64,000 bases of DNA from Acidobacteriota bacterium (lineage in GTDB: Bacteria; Acidobacteriota; UBA6911). The notes beneath the pieces are model-generated. The model worked only from the letters and a program-made list of their open reading frames with translations, did not search any database and had not been told where the DNA came from. Below, in pieces: positions 17,666 through 25,529 of the stretch (the stretch's first letter is position 1; every line of letters begins with the position of its first letter). The DNA lies in contig JAAYCX010000090.1 of NCBI GenBank assembly GCA_012729555.1, forward strand, positions 104,606-168,605. Direction: 5' to 3'. Both the position numbers and the translations under genes were made by a program.

Positions 17666-18304
17666 CTATTTTCGCGCCAGGAGGCAGTAGAATCCGTCCT
17701 CGTCGATGAATTCGTCCAGCCGGAGCCCGGCGGCCTCCACCATCCCCTTCATCGCCTCCGGTCCGGGGAGATGGTCGTGACTCACGGCGGGGCACGACTC
17801 GTGGCGGCGGTTGATCTCCTCGGCGGAATTGAAGTGGGAGATCACCAGACTCCCGCCGGGGCGGAGGACCCGCGCCAGGGCGCCGACCACCTCCGGCTTG
17901 CGATCGAAATGGGGGAAGCAGGAGAAGCAGAAGACCGTGTCGAACGACTCCGGCTCCAGCGGGGCGCGGGCGACGTCCGCGACCAGGAACCGGATGTTGG
18001 GCTCCGGGTGCATCCGCCGGTTCTCCTCGATCATCCGCTCGGCGAAATCGAGCTCCCACAGGAGCCCTTCCGGCCCGATCCGCTCGAGGATCATGGGGAC
18101 GAGCACCCCGGAGCCGCAACCGGCGTCGAGCACCCGCTCCCCCGGCCGGAGCGGGACCAGGCTGAAGAGGCGGTCGAAGGCCGCCGCGTGCAGGTCGAAC
18201 CGGCCCGATTGCGGGTCCCGGTAGCAGAGCTCGAGCCACTCCCCCGCCCTGTCGTTGAAAAATTGCTGCCGGTCCCGGTAGATCTCTTCCGCCGATCTTT
18301 TCAT
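17666..18304 (-). CDS. Class I SAM-dependent methyltransferase
   Basis: 212 residues. Motif I is ERVLDAGCGSGVLVP; post-I acidic and motif IV-like segments (NIRFLVADVA, FDTVFCFSCFPHF) and ALARVLRPGGSLVISHF are typical of the Methyltransf_11 group. Substrate unknown. It begins 10 bases after the ABC permease stop, so it is the last gene of the probable nickel operon. A methylation role in a metallophore or in metal-dependent metabolism is possible but only inferred from position. Confidence 0.85.
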   Translation of the reverse strand: MKRSAEEIYRDRQQFFNDRAGEWLELCYRDPQSGRFDLHAAAFDRLFSLVPLRPGERVLDAGCGSGVLVPMILERIGPEGLLWELDFAERMIEENRRMHPEPNIRFLVADVARAPLEPESFDTVFCFSCFPHFDRKPEVVGALARVLRPGGSLVISHFNSAEEINRRHESCPAVSHDHLPGPEAMKGMVEAAGLRLDEFIDEDGFYCLLARK

Positions 18305-18314
18305 GACACCCGTT

Positions 18315-19145
18315 CTATCCAGTCTTCGCCGCCCGGCGCTTCGGCGAAAAAATGTAGGAGAGCGCGAAAATCAGGGTGGCCACCATGACCACCGACGCGC
18401 CGGAAGGAAGGTCCAGTATATACGACAGGGCCAGCCCGAGCACGCAGGCGCTCACCCCCGCCAGCGCCGAGATCAGGAAGAAGAGCTTCAGGTCGTACGT
18501 CAGCTGCAGCGCCGTGGCGCCCGGCTGGATGAGGAGGGCGAAGATCAGCAGCCCCCCGACGGTCGACAGGTTGGCGGAGACCACCGCGCCGACGAGGAAG
18601 AGGAGGGCGTAATAGATGAACCGCTCGGGGACGCCGCTCGAGGCCGCCAGGGTCCGGCTGAAAAGGACCGCCCGGATCTCCTTGAAGAAGAGGAGGAGGA
18701 AGAGGAGGAGCGCGAGCGTCGTCCACCCGAGCAGCGCCACGTCGCGCGCCGAAAGGGAGAGGAGGTTGCCCCACATCAGGTCGAGCACCCCCGCCCGCGT
18801 TTTCGACAGCATCCCGATCCCCAGAAACGCCAGCCCCATCATGAAGGAGAAAAAGATGCTGAGGGTGTTCTCCGGCGGCAGCCGGGTGCGGTCCGACACC
18901 GGTCCGAGCACCCCGGCGACGACGAGGCAGAGGACGAACCCGCTGGCCGTCGGGTTGAGGCCGAGGAGCATCCCGATGACGGCGCCGGCGAAGGCGGAAT
19001 GGGACATGGCCACGCCGACGAGCGGCATGCGCATCAGCACGACGAATACCGAGAGGAGCGAGCAGCCCAGGCCGCACAGGAGACAGGCCAGGAGCGCACG
19101 CTGCATCGGGAGATGGGCCAGGGAATCGAGCAGCTGTTCAACCAA
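18315..19145 (-). CDS. ABC-3 family metal transporter permease
   Basis: 276 residues with about 8 hydrophobic segments, homologous in pattern to ZnuB/MntB/TroC permeases (MPLVGVAMSHSAFAGAVIGM near the first coupling region; NLSTVGGLLIFALLIQPGATA in the second half). It forms the membrane channel for a divalent cation. It overlaps the ATPase gene by 8 bases. Sequence alone places it with zinc/manganese permeases; the NikR-type operator upstream of the operon suggests nickel as the cargo. Confidence 0.9.
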   Translation of the reverse strand: MVEQLLDSLAHLPMQRALLACLLCGLGCSLLSVFVVLMRMPLVGVAMSHSAFAGAVIGMLLGLNPTASGFVLCLVVAGVLGPVSDRTRLPPENTLSIFFSFMMGLAFLGIGMLSKTRAGVLDLMWGNLLSLSARDVALLGWTTLALLLFLLLFFKEIRAVLFSRTLAASSGVPERFIYYALLFLVGAVVSANLSTVGGLLIFALLIQPGATALQLTYDLKLFFLISALAGVSACVLGLALSYILDLPSGASVVMVATLIFALSYIFSPKRRAAKTG

Positions 19146-19908
19146 GGGAAATGAACCTCCTGCCGCCGCGCTGGAAGGTCTCCAGGGGGTAGCGGAAGAG
19201 CCGGCTCAGGTTCTCCCCGGTCAGGGCTTCGGAAACGGCGCCGTCGTAGACAATCCGGCCGCCATCCAGGAAGACGGCGCGCCGCATCGCGCCTGGGAGC
19301 ATATTGAAGTCGTGGGTGACGAAAAGCACCGCCGGCGCCTCCCTTTCGTGGATCTCCTCGACGAGGTCGAGGACCTCCTTCTGGACGGCGATGTCGAGAT
19401 TGGCCGTCGGTTCGTCGAGCAGGAGGATCTCCGGGCGCTGGATGATGGCGCGCGCGATCGACACCTTCTGCCGCTCCCCCCCCGACAGGTGCCCGAGCGG
19501 GCGCCGCGCGAGATGGGCCACCCGCATGATTTCGAGCAGTTCCATCGCCCGCTCCCCATCTTTCTTCGAGGGGGAGCGGCAGAGGCCCAACCGGCCCGAG
19601 AGGCCGATCATCACCGCCTCGACCGCCAGGATCGGGAAGGCGGGGTCGATCTCGACCGACTGCGGCACGTACCCGACGCGCACCCTCGTCCCCCGGTCGC
19701 CCCGCTGCGGCCGGCCGAAAAGCCGGACCTCCCCGGCGCATCTCTCGAACCCGGCGATCACCCGCAGGAGCGAAGTCTTGCCGGCCCCGTTCGGGCCGAT
19801 GATGCCCACGAATTCCCGCCGGGACACGCTAAGATCGACACGGTCGAGCAGGAGATGCCGCCCCTTGCGGAGCGAGGCGGCGCGCATTTCGATGACGGGC
19901 GCGCTCAT
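19138..19908 (-). CDS. Metal ABC transporter ATPase
   Basis: 256 residues with Walker A (GPNGAGKTS), Q-loop region (VGYVPQSVEIDP), signature LSGGERQK, Walker B (EILLLDEPTANLD) and the switch His (LFVTHDFNML). It resembles ZnuC/MntB ATPases that energise ABC-3 metal permeases. It overlaps the permease gene by 8 bases and the binding-protein gene by 4 bases, showing tight translational coupling within the operon. Confidence 0.95.
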   Translation of the reverse strand: MSAPVIEMRAASLRKGRHLLLDRVDLSVSRREFVGIIGPNGAGKTSLLRVIAGFERCAGEVRLFGRPQRGDRGTRVRVGYVPQSVEIDPAFPILAVEAVMIGLSGRLGLCRSPSKKDGERAMELLEIMRVAHLARRPLGHLSGGERQKVSIARAIIQRPEILLLDEPTANLDIAVQKEVLDLVEEIHEREAPAVLFVTHDFNMLPGAMRRAVFLDGGRIVYDGAVSEALTGENLSRLFRYPLETFQRGGRRFISLG

Positions 19909-20726
19909 CGCCCGGCGCCCAGGGCCGCCACGACCGCGCTCACGTTCGCGCGCAGGGTGGCGAGATACCCCTCCCCGGAGGGGAAATTGGAGAGGACGAC
20001 ATGCGGCACCCCCGCCCCTTCGGCGATGAGCCTGCCGGCGTCGGGGCCGGACTGGAGGTTGTCGACCACCATGCGGATCCGCCGCTCGGCGGCGATGCGG
20101 GAGAGCCGGACGATGTCGCGGGCCGAGATCGCTTCGGGACGGCCGTATTCGGCCACCACCTCGAACCCCATCCAGCGCAGGGTCTGGGCCTGCATGGAGG
20201 AGGCGATCACGGGGACCCCGGCCGTCCCGGCCCGGTCCAGTTCCTCCCTGAGAACGCTCGACTGGGCCACCACCTCACCCTCGTACGCCAGCCTGCGCCG
20301 CTCGATCCGGGCGCGCTCACGGGGGAAGCGGTGCGCGAGCTCCCCGCCGAGGAGCCCGAGCCCCCGGATATGCTCCTCCGGCACCATCCAGCTGCGCCCC
20401 CCGTCGTCCATGACCAGGAGCTTGCCCCGCTCCGCCTCCACCTTCTCCATGAAGGGGAGCCCGCGCATGGAGATGACGAGGGCGGCCGCGCGGACCCGCC
20501 CGATGTCCGACAGCTTGACGTCGTAGTGCCCGGGACACTGGGCCGGGGGGAGAATGGAGCTGACGTGCGCCTCCTCCGGGGAAAGCAGCGCGGCGGTCAT
20601 GCCCGCCAGGAGCGTGTCGGAGGTCAGGATGTCGATCCGGGAGGGGTTCGGGGCTTCCCTCCGGCAACCGGAGGCCGCAGCCAGGACGCAGAGCGCGGTC
20701 AGCAGCGCCAACGCTCTTCCGGACAT
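19905..20726 (-). CDS. Metal ABC transporter substrate-binding lipoprotein (ZnuA/TroA-like)
   Basis: 273 residues. A lipoprotein signal (ALALLTALCVLAAASGC) is followed by a TroA-type two-lobe fold: PPAQCPGHYDVKLSDIGRVR in the first lobe and ASSMQAQTLRWMGFEVVAEYG in the second. The His-rich flexible loop typical of zinc-specific ZnuA is absent. Start at 20726 (GGAGG upstream) rather than the earlier MTRRRDR. Located directly after the TonB receptor gene, it would receive the metal in the periplasm or on the membrane. Nickel is proposed from the operon's operator. Confidence 0.88.
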   Translation of the reverse strand: MSGRALALLTALCVLAAASGCRREAPNPSRIDILTSDTLLAGMTAALLSPEEAHVSSILPPAQCPGHYDVKLSDIGRVRAAALVISMRGLPFMEKVEAERGKLLVMDDGGRSWMVPEEHIRGLGLLGGELAHRFPRERARIERRRLAYEGEVVAQSSVLREELDRAGTAGVPVIASSMQAQTLRWMGFEVVAEYGRPEAISARDIVRLSRIAAERRIRMVVDNLQSGPDAGRLIAEGAGVPHVVLSNFPSGEGYLATLRANVSAVVAALGAGR

Positions 20727-20746
20727 CCGATCCCTCCGCCTCGTCA

Positions 20747-22780
20747 TCAGAATCTTACCTTGAACCCGCCGCTGGCATGGACTCCCGGCATGGGATAACC
20801 CGCCAGTTCCTGGTACTCCCGGTCCAGGGCGTTGTCGACCGCGGCGAAGAAGCTCCAGTGCTCCCCGGCGGGGACGACGCATTTGAGCCCGGCCACGCTG
20901 TAGCCGCCGAGGCGCGCCGTCCTGGCCGTATTGGCCCACGTCCGCCCCACGGTGCTGCCGCTGAGCGTGATGAAAGCATATTTCGCATCGATATCCAAAG
21001 CATAGTTCCATTTGTGCTCCGGCACGTAGGGGGCCAGGTTCGTGGAACGGAGCCAGGCATAGCCCGAGGAGAGCTGCACCCGCCGCACGAGGCGGTAACG
21101 GCCCTGGATTTCCAGGCCGCGGTTGAGGGTGCGCCCGCTGTTTTCGAGCCTCAGGTTGGGATAGCGGCCGGTGGTGACGATCATGTTGTCGGCGTCGGTA
21201 TAGTACCCGGTGACCCGGGCGGTCAACCGCTCCACCGGCTGCAGCTGCAGCGTCGCCTGGTAGTTCCAGAGATGTTCGGGCCGAAGGGTCGGGGTGGGGG
21301 CCGGGAAGAGGTAGAGTTCCCGGATGGTGGGGTTGCGGAACCCCCTCCCGGCGGCGAAGGAAACCGCGTACCGGTCCGTCAGGCGGTAACTCGCGCCGAA
21401 TTCCGCCGCCGTCACCCCGCCGAAGACGGAGTTGCGGTCGTGACGGACCCCGGCGTTCAGCCTGAGCCGCCCCGTCGCCTCCCAGCGCGCGCGCGTGAAC
21501 ACCCCCCCCTCGCTGACGTGGAACTCGCCGTAATCGAACGCCGATAGGATGTTCCGCGCCCTCCCCCCGTAGCGGGCGGCGTCCCCCCCCAGGTCGAGTT
21601 CCAGCCCCGCGACCGGGACGACGGTCTCCATGACCCTGAAGCCGGTGTTGCTGTCGACGGAACGGAAACCGTCGTACAGCATGTGGTGGCCGTGGCTCGA
21701 GAAGAAACGGAAGGTGCCCCAGGCCCGCTCGGTGCGGTTGTGCAGGGCGGCGCCGTACCCCCCCCTCCCCACCCGCGACCAGTTCCCGGGGGTCGGGGCG
21801 GCGACGGGGCCGGGATCCTCGGTGTTGAAGTGGCCGTAGCGCCCCTCGAGCGACGCCTGCCACGCCGGGCCGAGGTCGTAGGACAGGTTGAGCGCGCCGT
21901 CCTGGTTGCGGAACGAGGCGTCGTCCCGGTGGCCGTTGGTATGGTCGATCCCCCCGGCCAGGCCGTAGCGGAAACGCCCCAGCTCCCCGCTGTGGCGGAG
22001 CCGGTCCTGCCCCGTCCAGTAGGAACCGAGGCCGACGCTCAGCTCGGTGTGGAACCCGGGGGCGGGGGGCGCGGGTTTGATCTCGACGGCTCCCCCCATG
22101 GCGCGGTTGCCGTACAGGACCGATGCCGGCCCCGCGGTGACGCTGACGCTCCCCACCTCGGTCAGGGAGTAGAAATCGGGGATCGGGTGCCCCATCAGCC
22201 CCATGACCTCGGGGCGCCCGTCGATGACCACCAGCAGCTGGGTCGTCGGCGACCCGCCGAGCCCCCGCAGGGCGATGGAATTCGAGATGCCGAGCCCGTG
22301 CCCCAGCACGCCGCGGCCGGGAACGTGGGCGCTCGGGATCAGGCGGTCGATCGCGTCGTAGACCGTCCGGGCGCCGCTGCGGTCGATCTCCAGGGCGCTG
22401 CTCGAAACCGTGCCCTCGAGGACGGCATCCTCCCTGACCGTCACCTCCACCGTGGTGCTGAGGATCGCCGGGACCAGCCGCACGGCGATCTCCGTCCCGG
22501 AGTCGGCACCCACCCTGCGCGTGAGGGGCTCGAACCCAGCCGCCCGGACCCGCACCGCGGCCGGGGGCTCCAGGGACAATCGCGCCCTCCCTTCCGCGTC
22601 AGTCATCAGGGGGGAAAAGGCGCCGTCTCCCGCGCCGTTCGCGCGGCCCACGATTTCCACGGTCGCCCGCGGCACCGCCGCGCCCCCGCCGTCGAGGACC
22701 CGGAGTTCGTAGTCCGCCCCGAACCCGCACCCGAGGCAGAGCCAGACCGCCGCAACCGACAAAACCCCGCCACCGCGCAT
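20747..22780 (-). CDS. TonB-dependent receptor of the nickel-uptake operon
   Basis: 677 residues. Signal peptide, then a carboxypeptidase-like regulatory beta domain (about 25-110, VLDGGGAAVPRATVEIVGR), plug domain (ARTVYDAIDRLIP ... LLVVIDGRPEVMGLMG ... SVLYGNRAMGGAVEI) and a 22-strand-type barrel ending in GGFKVRF, with the terminal Phe needed for outer membrane assembly. It imports a scarce ligand across the outer membrane using TonB energy. ATG 22780 is chosen over GTG 22786 because AGGAG is then correctly spaced. The NikR-type palindrome at 22803-22829 lies 23 bases upstream. Confidence 0.92.
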   Translation of the reverse strand: MRGGGVLSVAAVWLCLGCGFGADYELRVLDGGGAAVPRATVEIVGRANGAGDGAFSPLMTDAEGRARLSLEPPAAVRVRAAGFEPLTRRVGADSGTEIAVRLVPAILSTTVEVTVREDAVLEGTVSSSALEIDRSGARTVYDAIDRLIPSAHVPGRGVLGHGLGISNSIALRGLGGSPTTQLLVVIDGRPEVMGLMGHPIPDFYSLTEVGSVSVTAGPASVLYGNRAMGGAVEIKPAPPAPGFHTELSVGLGSYWTGQDRLRHSGELGRFRYGLAGGIDHTNGHRDDASFRNQDGALNLSYDLGPAWQASLEGRYGHFNTEDPGPVAAPTPGNWSRVGRGGYGAALHNRTERAWGTFRFFSSHGHHMLYDGFRSVDSNTGFRVMETVVPVAGLELDLGGDAARYGGRARNILSAFDYGEFHVSEGGVFTRARWEATGRLRLNAGVRHDRNSVFGGVTAAEFGASYRLTDRYAVSFAAGRGFRNPTIRELYLFPAPTPTLRPEHLWNYQATLQLQPVERLTARVTGYYTDADNMIVTTGRYPNLRLENSGRTLNRGLEIQGRYRLVRRVQLSSGYAWLRSTNLAPYVPEHKWNYALDIDAKYAFITLSGSTVGRTWANTARTARLGGYSVAGLKCVVPAGEHWSFFAAVDNALDREYQELAGYPMPGVHASGGFKVRF

Positions 22781-22802
22781 GGTCACTCTCCTTCCCGAAA
22801 TA

Positions 22803-22829
22803 GTATTACTTTTGGCTGATTCGTAACAC
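22803..22829. promoter_or_regulatory. NikR-type operator
   Basis: GTATTAC (22803-22809), 13 bases, GTAACAC (22823-22829). Thirteen of the 14 arm positions fit the GTGTTAC-N13/14-GTAACAC consensus that I recall being proposed for deltaproteobacterial NikR boxes. It lies between divergent TonB receptor and nikR genes, overlapping the likely promoter of the receptor operon (a TACTAT or TAATAC -10 on the minus strand). Confidence 0.7.
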
Positions 22830-23022
22830 TAGCAGACTATGCCCCGGGCCACAAGCCCGAACTCCGCCGGGCCCCGTTTTTATGGACCCGGTTATTACGC
22901 CTTCCGCATTCGTGCTACGGTCTCTCCCGCATCGACCCCTCAGGGGAGGACGTGCCCCCGCTCCGCGCGCTTTTGAGGTAAAATGCGGGGGTCGACATCC
23001 ATGAAGGGGGGAACCGCAGCCT

Positions 23023-23430
23023 ATGTCCTCGCTGATACGCACGGGGATCTCGCTGGAAAAGGAGCTGCTCGAAAGATTCGACCGGCTGATCGAACAGAAG
23101 GGGTACCAGAACCGGTCGGAGGCGATCCGGGACCTGGTGCGCGACCACTTCGTGCAGGAGGAGGTGGCCTCCAACCGGGAGGTGGTGGGGACCCTGACGC
23201 TGGTGTACGACCACCACCAGCCGAAGCTGTCCGAGCAGCTGATCGAGGCGCAGCACGACTACACCGGGCAGGTGCTGGCGACCACCCACGTACACCTCGA
23301 CCACCACAACTGCCTGGAGGTCATCATTTTCAAGGGGCGGGGGATGGACGTGAAGAAGTTCTCCGACCGGCTGCTGAGCCTCCGGGGGGTCAAGCACGGC
23401 AAGCTGGTGCTGACAAGCTCCGGGAAATAG
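23023..23430 (+). CDS. nikR: Nickel-responsive transcriptional regulator NikR
   Basis: 135 residues. An N-terminal ribbon-helix-helix DNA-binding domain (RTGISLEKELLERFDRLIEQ, NRSEAIRDLVRD) precedes an ACT-like metal-sensing domain. The high-affinity nickel ligands are all present: His in LVYDHHQ, then HVHLDHHNC supplying H-x-H-x5-C. With nickel bound, NikR represses uptake genes. It is transcribed away from the TonB-ABC operon, and the shared intergenic region has a matching palindrome. The start follows GGGGGGAA at 23006-23013. Confidence 0.95.
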   Translation: MSSLIRTGISLEKELLERFDRLIEQKGYQNRSEAIRDLVRDHFVQEEVASNREVVGTLTLVYDHHQPKLSEQLIEAQHDYTGQVLATTHVHLDHHNCLEVIIFKGRGMDVKKFSDRLLSLRGVKHGKLVLTSSGK

Positions 23431-23436
23431 CCGAGG

Positions 23437-24792
23437 TCACCCCTTCCGGAGGGAGGCGTAGGCCGACAAGGCCCGCTCCGCCGCCTCGGCGTGGGAGACC
23501 ACCGGGTCCGGGTACTCCGCCGTGCCGAGTTCGGGGATCCAGCGCGCGGCGTACTCCCCGCCCGGATCGAACTTCCCGGCCTGCAGCGCGGGGTTGAAGA
23601 TGCGGAAATAGGGGGCGGCGTCGGCGCCGCAGCCGGCCACCCACTGCCACCCCAGGGTGTTGTTGGCCAGGTCCGCGTCCACCAGCGTGTCCCAGAACCA
23701 GCGGGCCCCCTCCGTCCAGGGGGAGAGCAGGTCCTTCACCAGCAGGGAGCCGGCGATCATCCGCGCCCGGTTGTGCATCCACCCGGTGGCCCACAGCTCC
23801 CGCATCCCCGCGTCCACGATCGGGAAGCCCGTCCGCCCCCGCCGCCAGGCACGGAACAGGCGGGGATCGTGGCGCCAGGGGAAGTGCGCGAACCGGGCCC
23901 GCAGAGGCTCCGACGCGGTGTGAGGAAAGTGCTGCAGCAGGTGGTGGGCGAATTCGCGCCACCCGAGCTGGCGCAGGAAGGCGCGCGCGGCCGGGGTGCG
24001 CCTGCCCGAGCAGGCGGCCCACACCTGCCGCGGGGAGATCTCGCCAAAATGCAGGTAGGGGGAGAGGCGCGAGGTCCCGGCCACGGCCGGGAGGTCGCGG
24101 CCGGTCTCGTAATCCGCGAGCGGGCGGCCGACGAAGCGGGCCAGCATTTTCGCGGCGCCCGCCTCCCCGGGCCGCCAGGCTTTACGGAGCCCCCCGGCCC
24201 AGTCGACGGCGGGCTCGAGCTTCAGCTCCCCGAGCCCGAGCGGGGGGGCCGCGCTCGCCTTCGGCGCCGCCCGCAGGCGCGGCACAGGCAGAGGGGCGAA
24301 ATCGGGCATCGCCGAGAGGCAGGAGCTCCAGAAGGGGGTGAAGACCTGGTACGGCTTGCCGCTCCGGTTCGCCACCCGTTCCGGCTCGAGCAGGGTCGAG
24401 CCGTTGAACGTCTCCACCCGGACCCCCGCCGACAGGAGGGCCAGGCGGACGGCGTCGTCCCGCTCCCTGAGAGCCGGCTCCACGCGCCGGTTCCAGAAGA
24501 CCGCGTCCGCCCCGCACTCCCGGAGGAGGCCCCGCAGCGCCCCGAGCGACGCCCCGCGCCGGAAGACGAGCGTCAGCCCTCTCCTTTTGAGGGAAGCTTC
24601 CAGGGAGCGGAGCGACTGGTGCAGCCACCAGCGGCTGGCGGCGCCGGGGGGCCACTCCCCCTCCTCCCCGGGGGCCCAGATGAAGAGCGGGACGACGTCC
24701 CCCCGCTCCGCCGCGGCGGCGAGCGCGGGGTTGTCGTGGAGCCTCAGATCGAGTCGGAACCAGACCAGGGTCGCGGGCATAGGCGCGATCAT
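23437..24792 (-). CDS. phrB: Deoxyribodipyrimidine photolyase (class I)
   Basis: 451 residues. The N-terminal alpha/beta antenna domain starts TLVWFRLDLRLHDNPAL. The C-terminal helical FAD domain has TSRLSPYLHFGEISPRQVW, QLGWREFAHHLLQHFP, GMRELWATGWMHNRARMI and NNTLGWQWVAGCG. These are the FAD-contacting and tryptophan electron-transfer regions of cyclobutane dimer photolyases, so it repairs UV lesions using light. Start at 24792 (AGGAG upstream) gives MIAPMPATLVW; the internal Met at 24780 is the alternative. Its presence implies at least occasional light exposure. It converges on nikR. Confidence 0.95.
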   Translation of the reverse strand: MIAPMPATLVWFRLDLRLHDNPALAAAAERGDVVPLFIWAPGEEGEWPPGAASRWWLHQSLRSLEASLKRRGLTLVFRRGASLGALRGLLRECGADAVFWNRRVEPALRERDDAVRLALLSAGVRVETFNGSTLLEPERVANRSGKPYQVFTPFWSSCLSAMPDFAPLPVPRLRAAPKASAAPPLGLGELKLEPAVDWAGGLRKAWRPGEAGAAKMLARFVGRPLADYETGRDLPAVAGTSRLSPYLHFGEISPRQVWAACSGRRTPAARAFLRQLGWREFAHHLLQHFPHTASEPLRARFAHFPWRHDPRLFRAWRRGRTGFPIVDAGMRELWATGWMHNRARMIAGSLLVKDLLSPWTEGARWFWDTLVDADLANNTLGWQWVAGCGADAAPYFRIFNPALQAGKFDPGGEYAARWIPELGTAEYPDPVVSHAEAAERALSAYASLRKG

Positions 24793-24841
24793 AGCACGAC
24801 TCCTCCCTCCCCGCACCGGTCTCGGGCCGGGCGCCATTCTT

Positions 24842-24871
24842 TGGACAGCGCCGCTGCGGTCCGGCTATAAT
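24842..24871 (+). promoter_or_regulatory. Promoter of mntP
   Basis: TGGACA (24842-24847), 18 bases, perfect TATAAT (24866-24871). The leader to mntP is about 75 bases and contains a 27-codon open frame. Confidence 0.6.
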
Positions 24872-24880
24872 CGGGATCCC

Positions 24881-24964
24881 ATGACGATCAGAGGGCAGCG
24901 CAGACTGAAGAGCGGCGACCCCCGGGGTGCGAAGGGAAAGGGGTGCGGCCCATGGGTTGGGTAA
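24881..24964 (+). other. Possible leader ORF overlapping the mntP start
   Basis: ATG 24881, 9 bases after TATAAT, opens 27 codons rich in Arg, Lys and Gly and stops at TAA 24962-24964, inside mntP in another frame. It could couple translation to mntP or be incidental in GC-rich DNA. No ribosome binding site is visible. Confidence 0.25.
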
Positions 24965-25515
24965 GCATCCTGGCGCTGGCCGCGGCGCTCGCGATGGACG
25001 CCTTCGCCGTGGCCGTCGCGAGCGGCCTCGCCCTCGACCCGATGCGGCGGCGCCAGGTCTTCCGCCTCGCCTTTCACTTCGGCTTCTTCCAGGCGCTGAT
25101 GCCCGTCCTCGGCTGGGCGGCCGGGAGCGCCCTCTACCGCTTCATCGCGGCCTTCGACCACTGGGTGGCCTTCGGCCTCCTGGCCTTCGTCGGGGGGAGG
25201 ATGTTCCTGGGCGCGCTCGACCATTCCGGGGAAAGGATCGCGCGGCGCGACCCCACCCGGGGGTGGGACCTGGTCGTTCTGTCGGTGGCCACCAGCATCG
25301 ACGCGCTCGCCGTGGGGCTCTCCCTGGCCATGATCGGCAGCCCCATCCTGATGCCCGCCCTCGTCATCGGCCTGGTGGCCGCGGCCTTCACCGTGGCGGG
25401 GATGCTGCTGGGCCGGCGGATCGGCACCCTCTGGGGAAAACGGGTCGAGGCGGCCGGCGGCCTGATTCTGATCGCCATCGGCCTCCGGATCCTCGTGGAG
25501 CACCTGTCGGGCTGA
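24952..25515 (+). CDS. mntP: Manganese efflux pump MntP
   Basis: 187 residues with six hydrophobic segments. The two conserved acidic motifs are present: ALAMDAFAVAVASGL near the N terminus and VATSIDALAVGLSLA in the middle, as in MntP (DUF204). It exports Mn(II) to prevent toxicity. ATG 24952 is favoured by GGAAAGGGG at a proper distance; GTG 24943 is possible. No yybP-ykoY-type riboswitch features were found in the short leader. Confidence 0.93.
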   Translation: MGWVSILALAAALAMDAFAVAVASGLALDPMRRRQVFRLAFHFGFFQALMPVLGWAAGSALYRFIAAFDHWVAFGLLAFVGGRMFLGALDHSGERIARRDPTRGWDLVVLSVATSIDALAVGLSLAMIGSPILMPALVIGLVAAAFTVAGMLLGRRIGTLWGKRVEAAGGLILIAIGLRILVEHLSG

Positions 25516-25529
25516 CCTATCCGCGTATT

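Noticed and set aside
22803..22829. Zur, Fur or MntR box upstream of the metal ABC operon
   Set aside because: The arms and 13-base spacing fit a NikR box better and nikR is adjacent; Zur and MntR consensus features are lacking.
24872..24951. Manganese riboswitch before mntP
   Set aside because: The leader is too short and lacks the conserved yybP-ykoY loops; only a promoter and a short open frame are visible.
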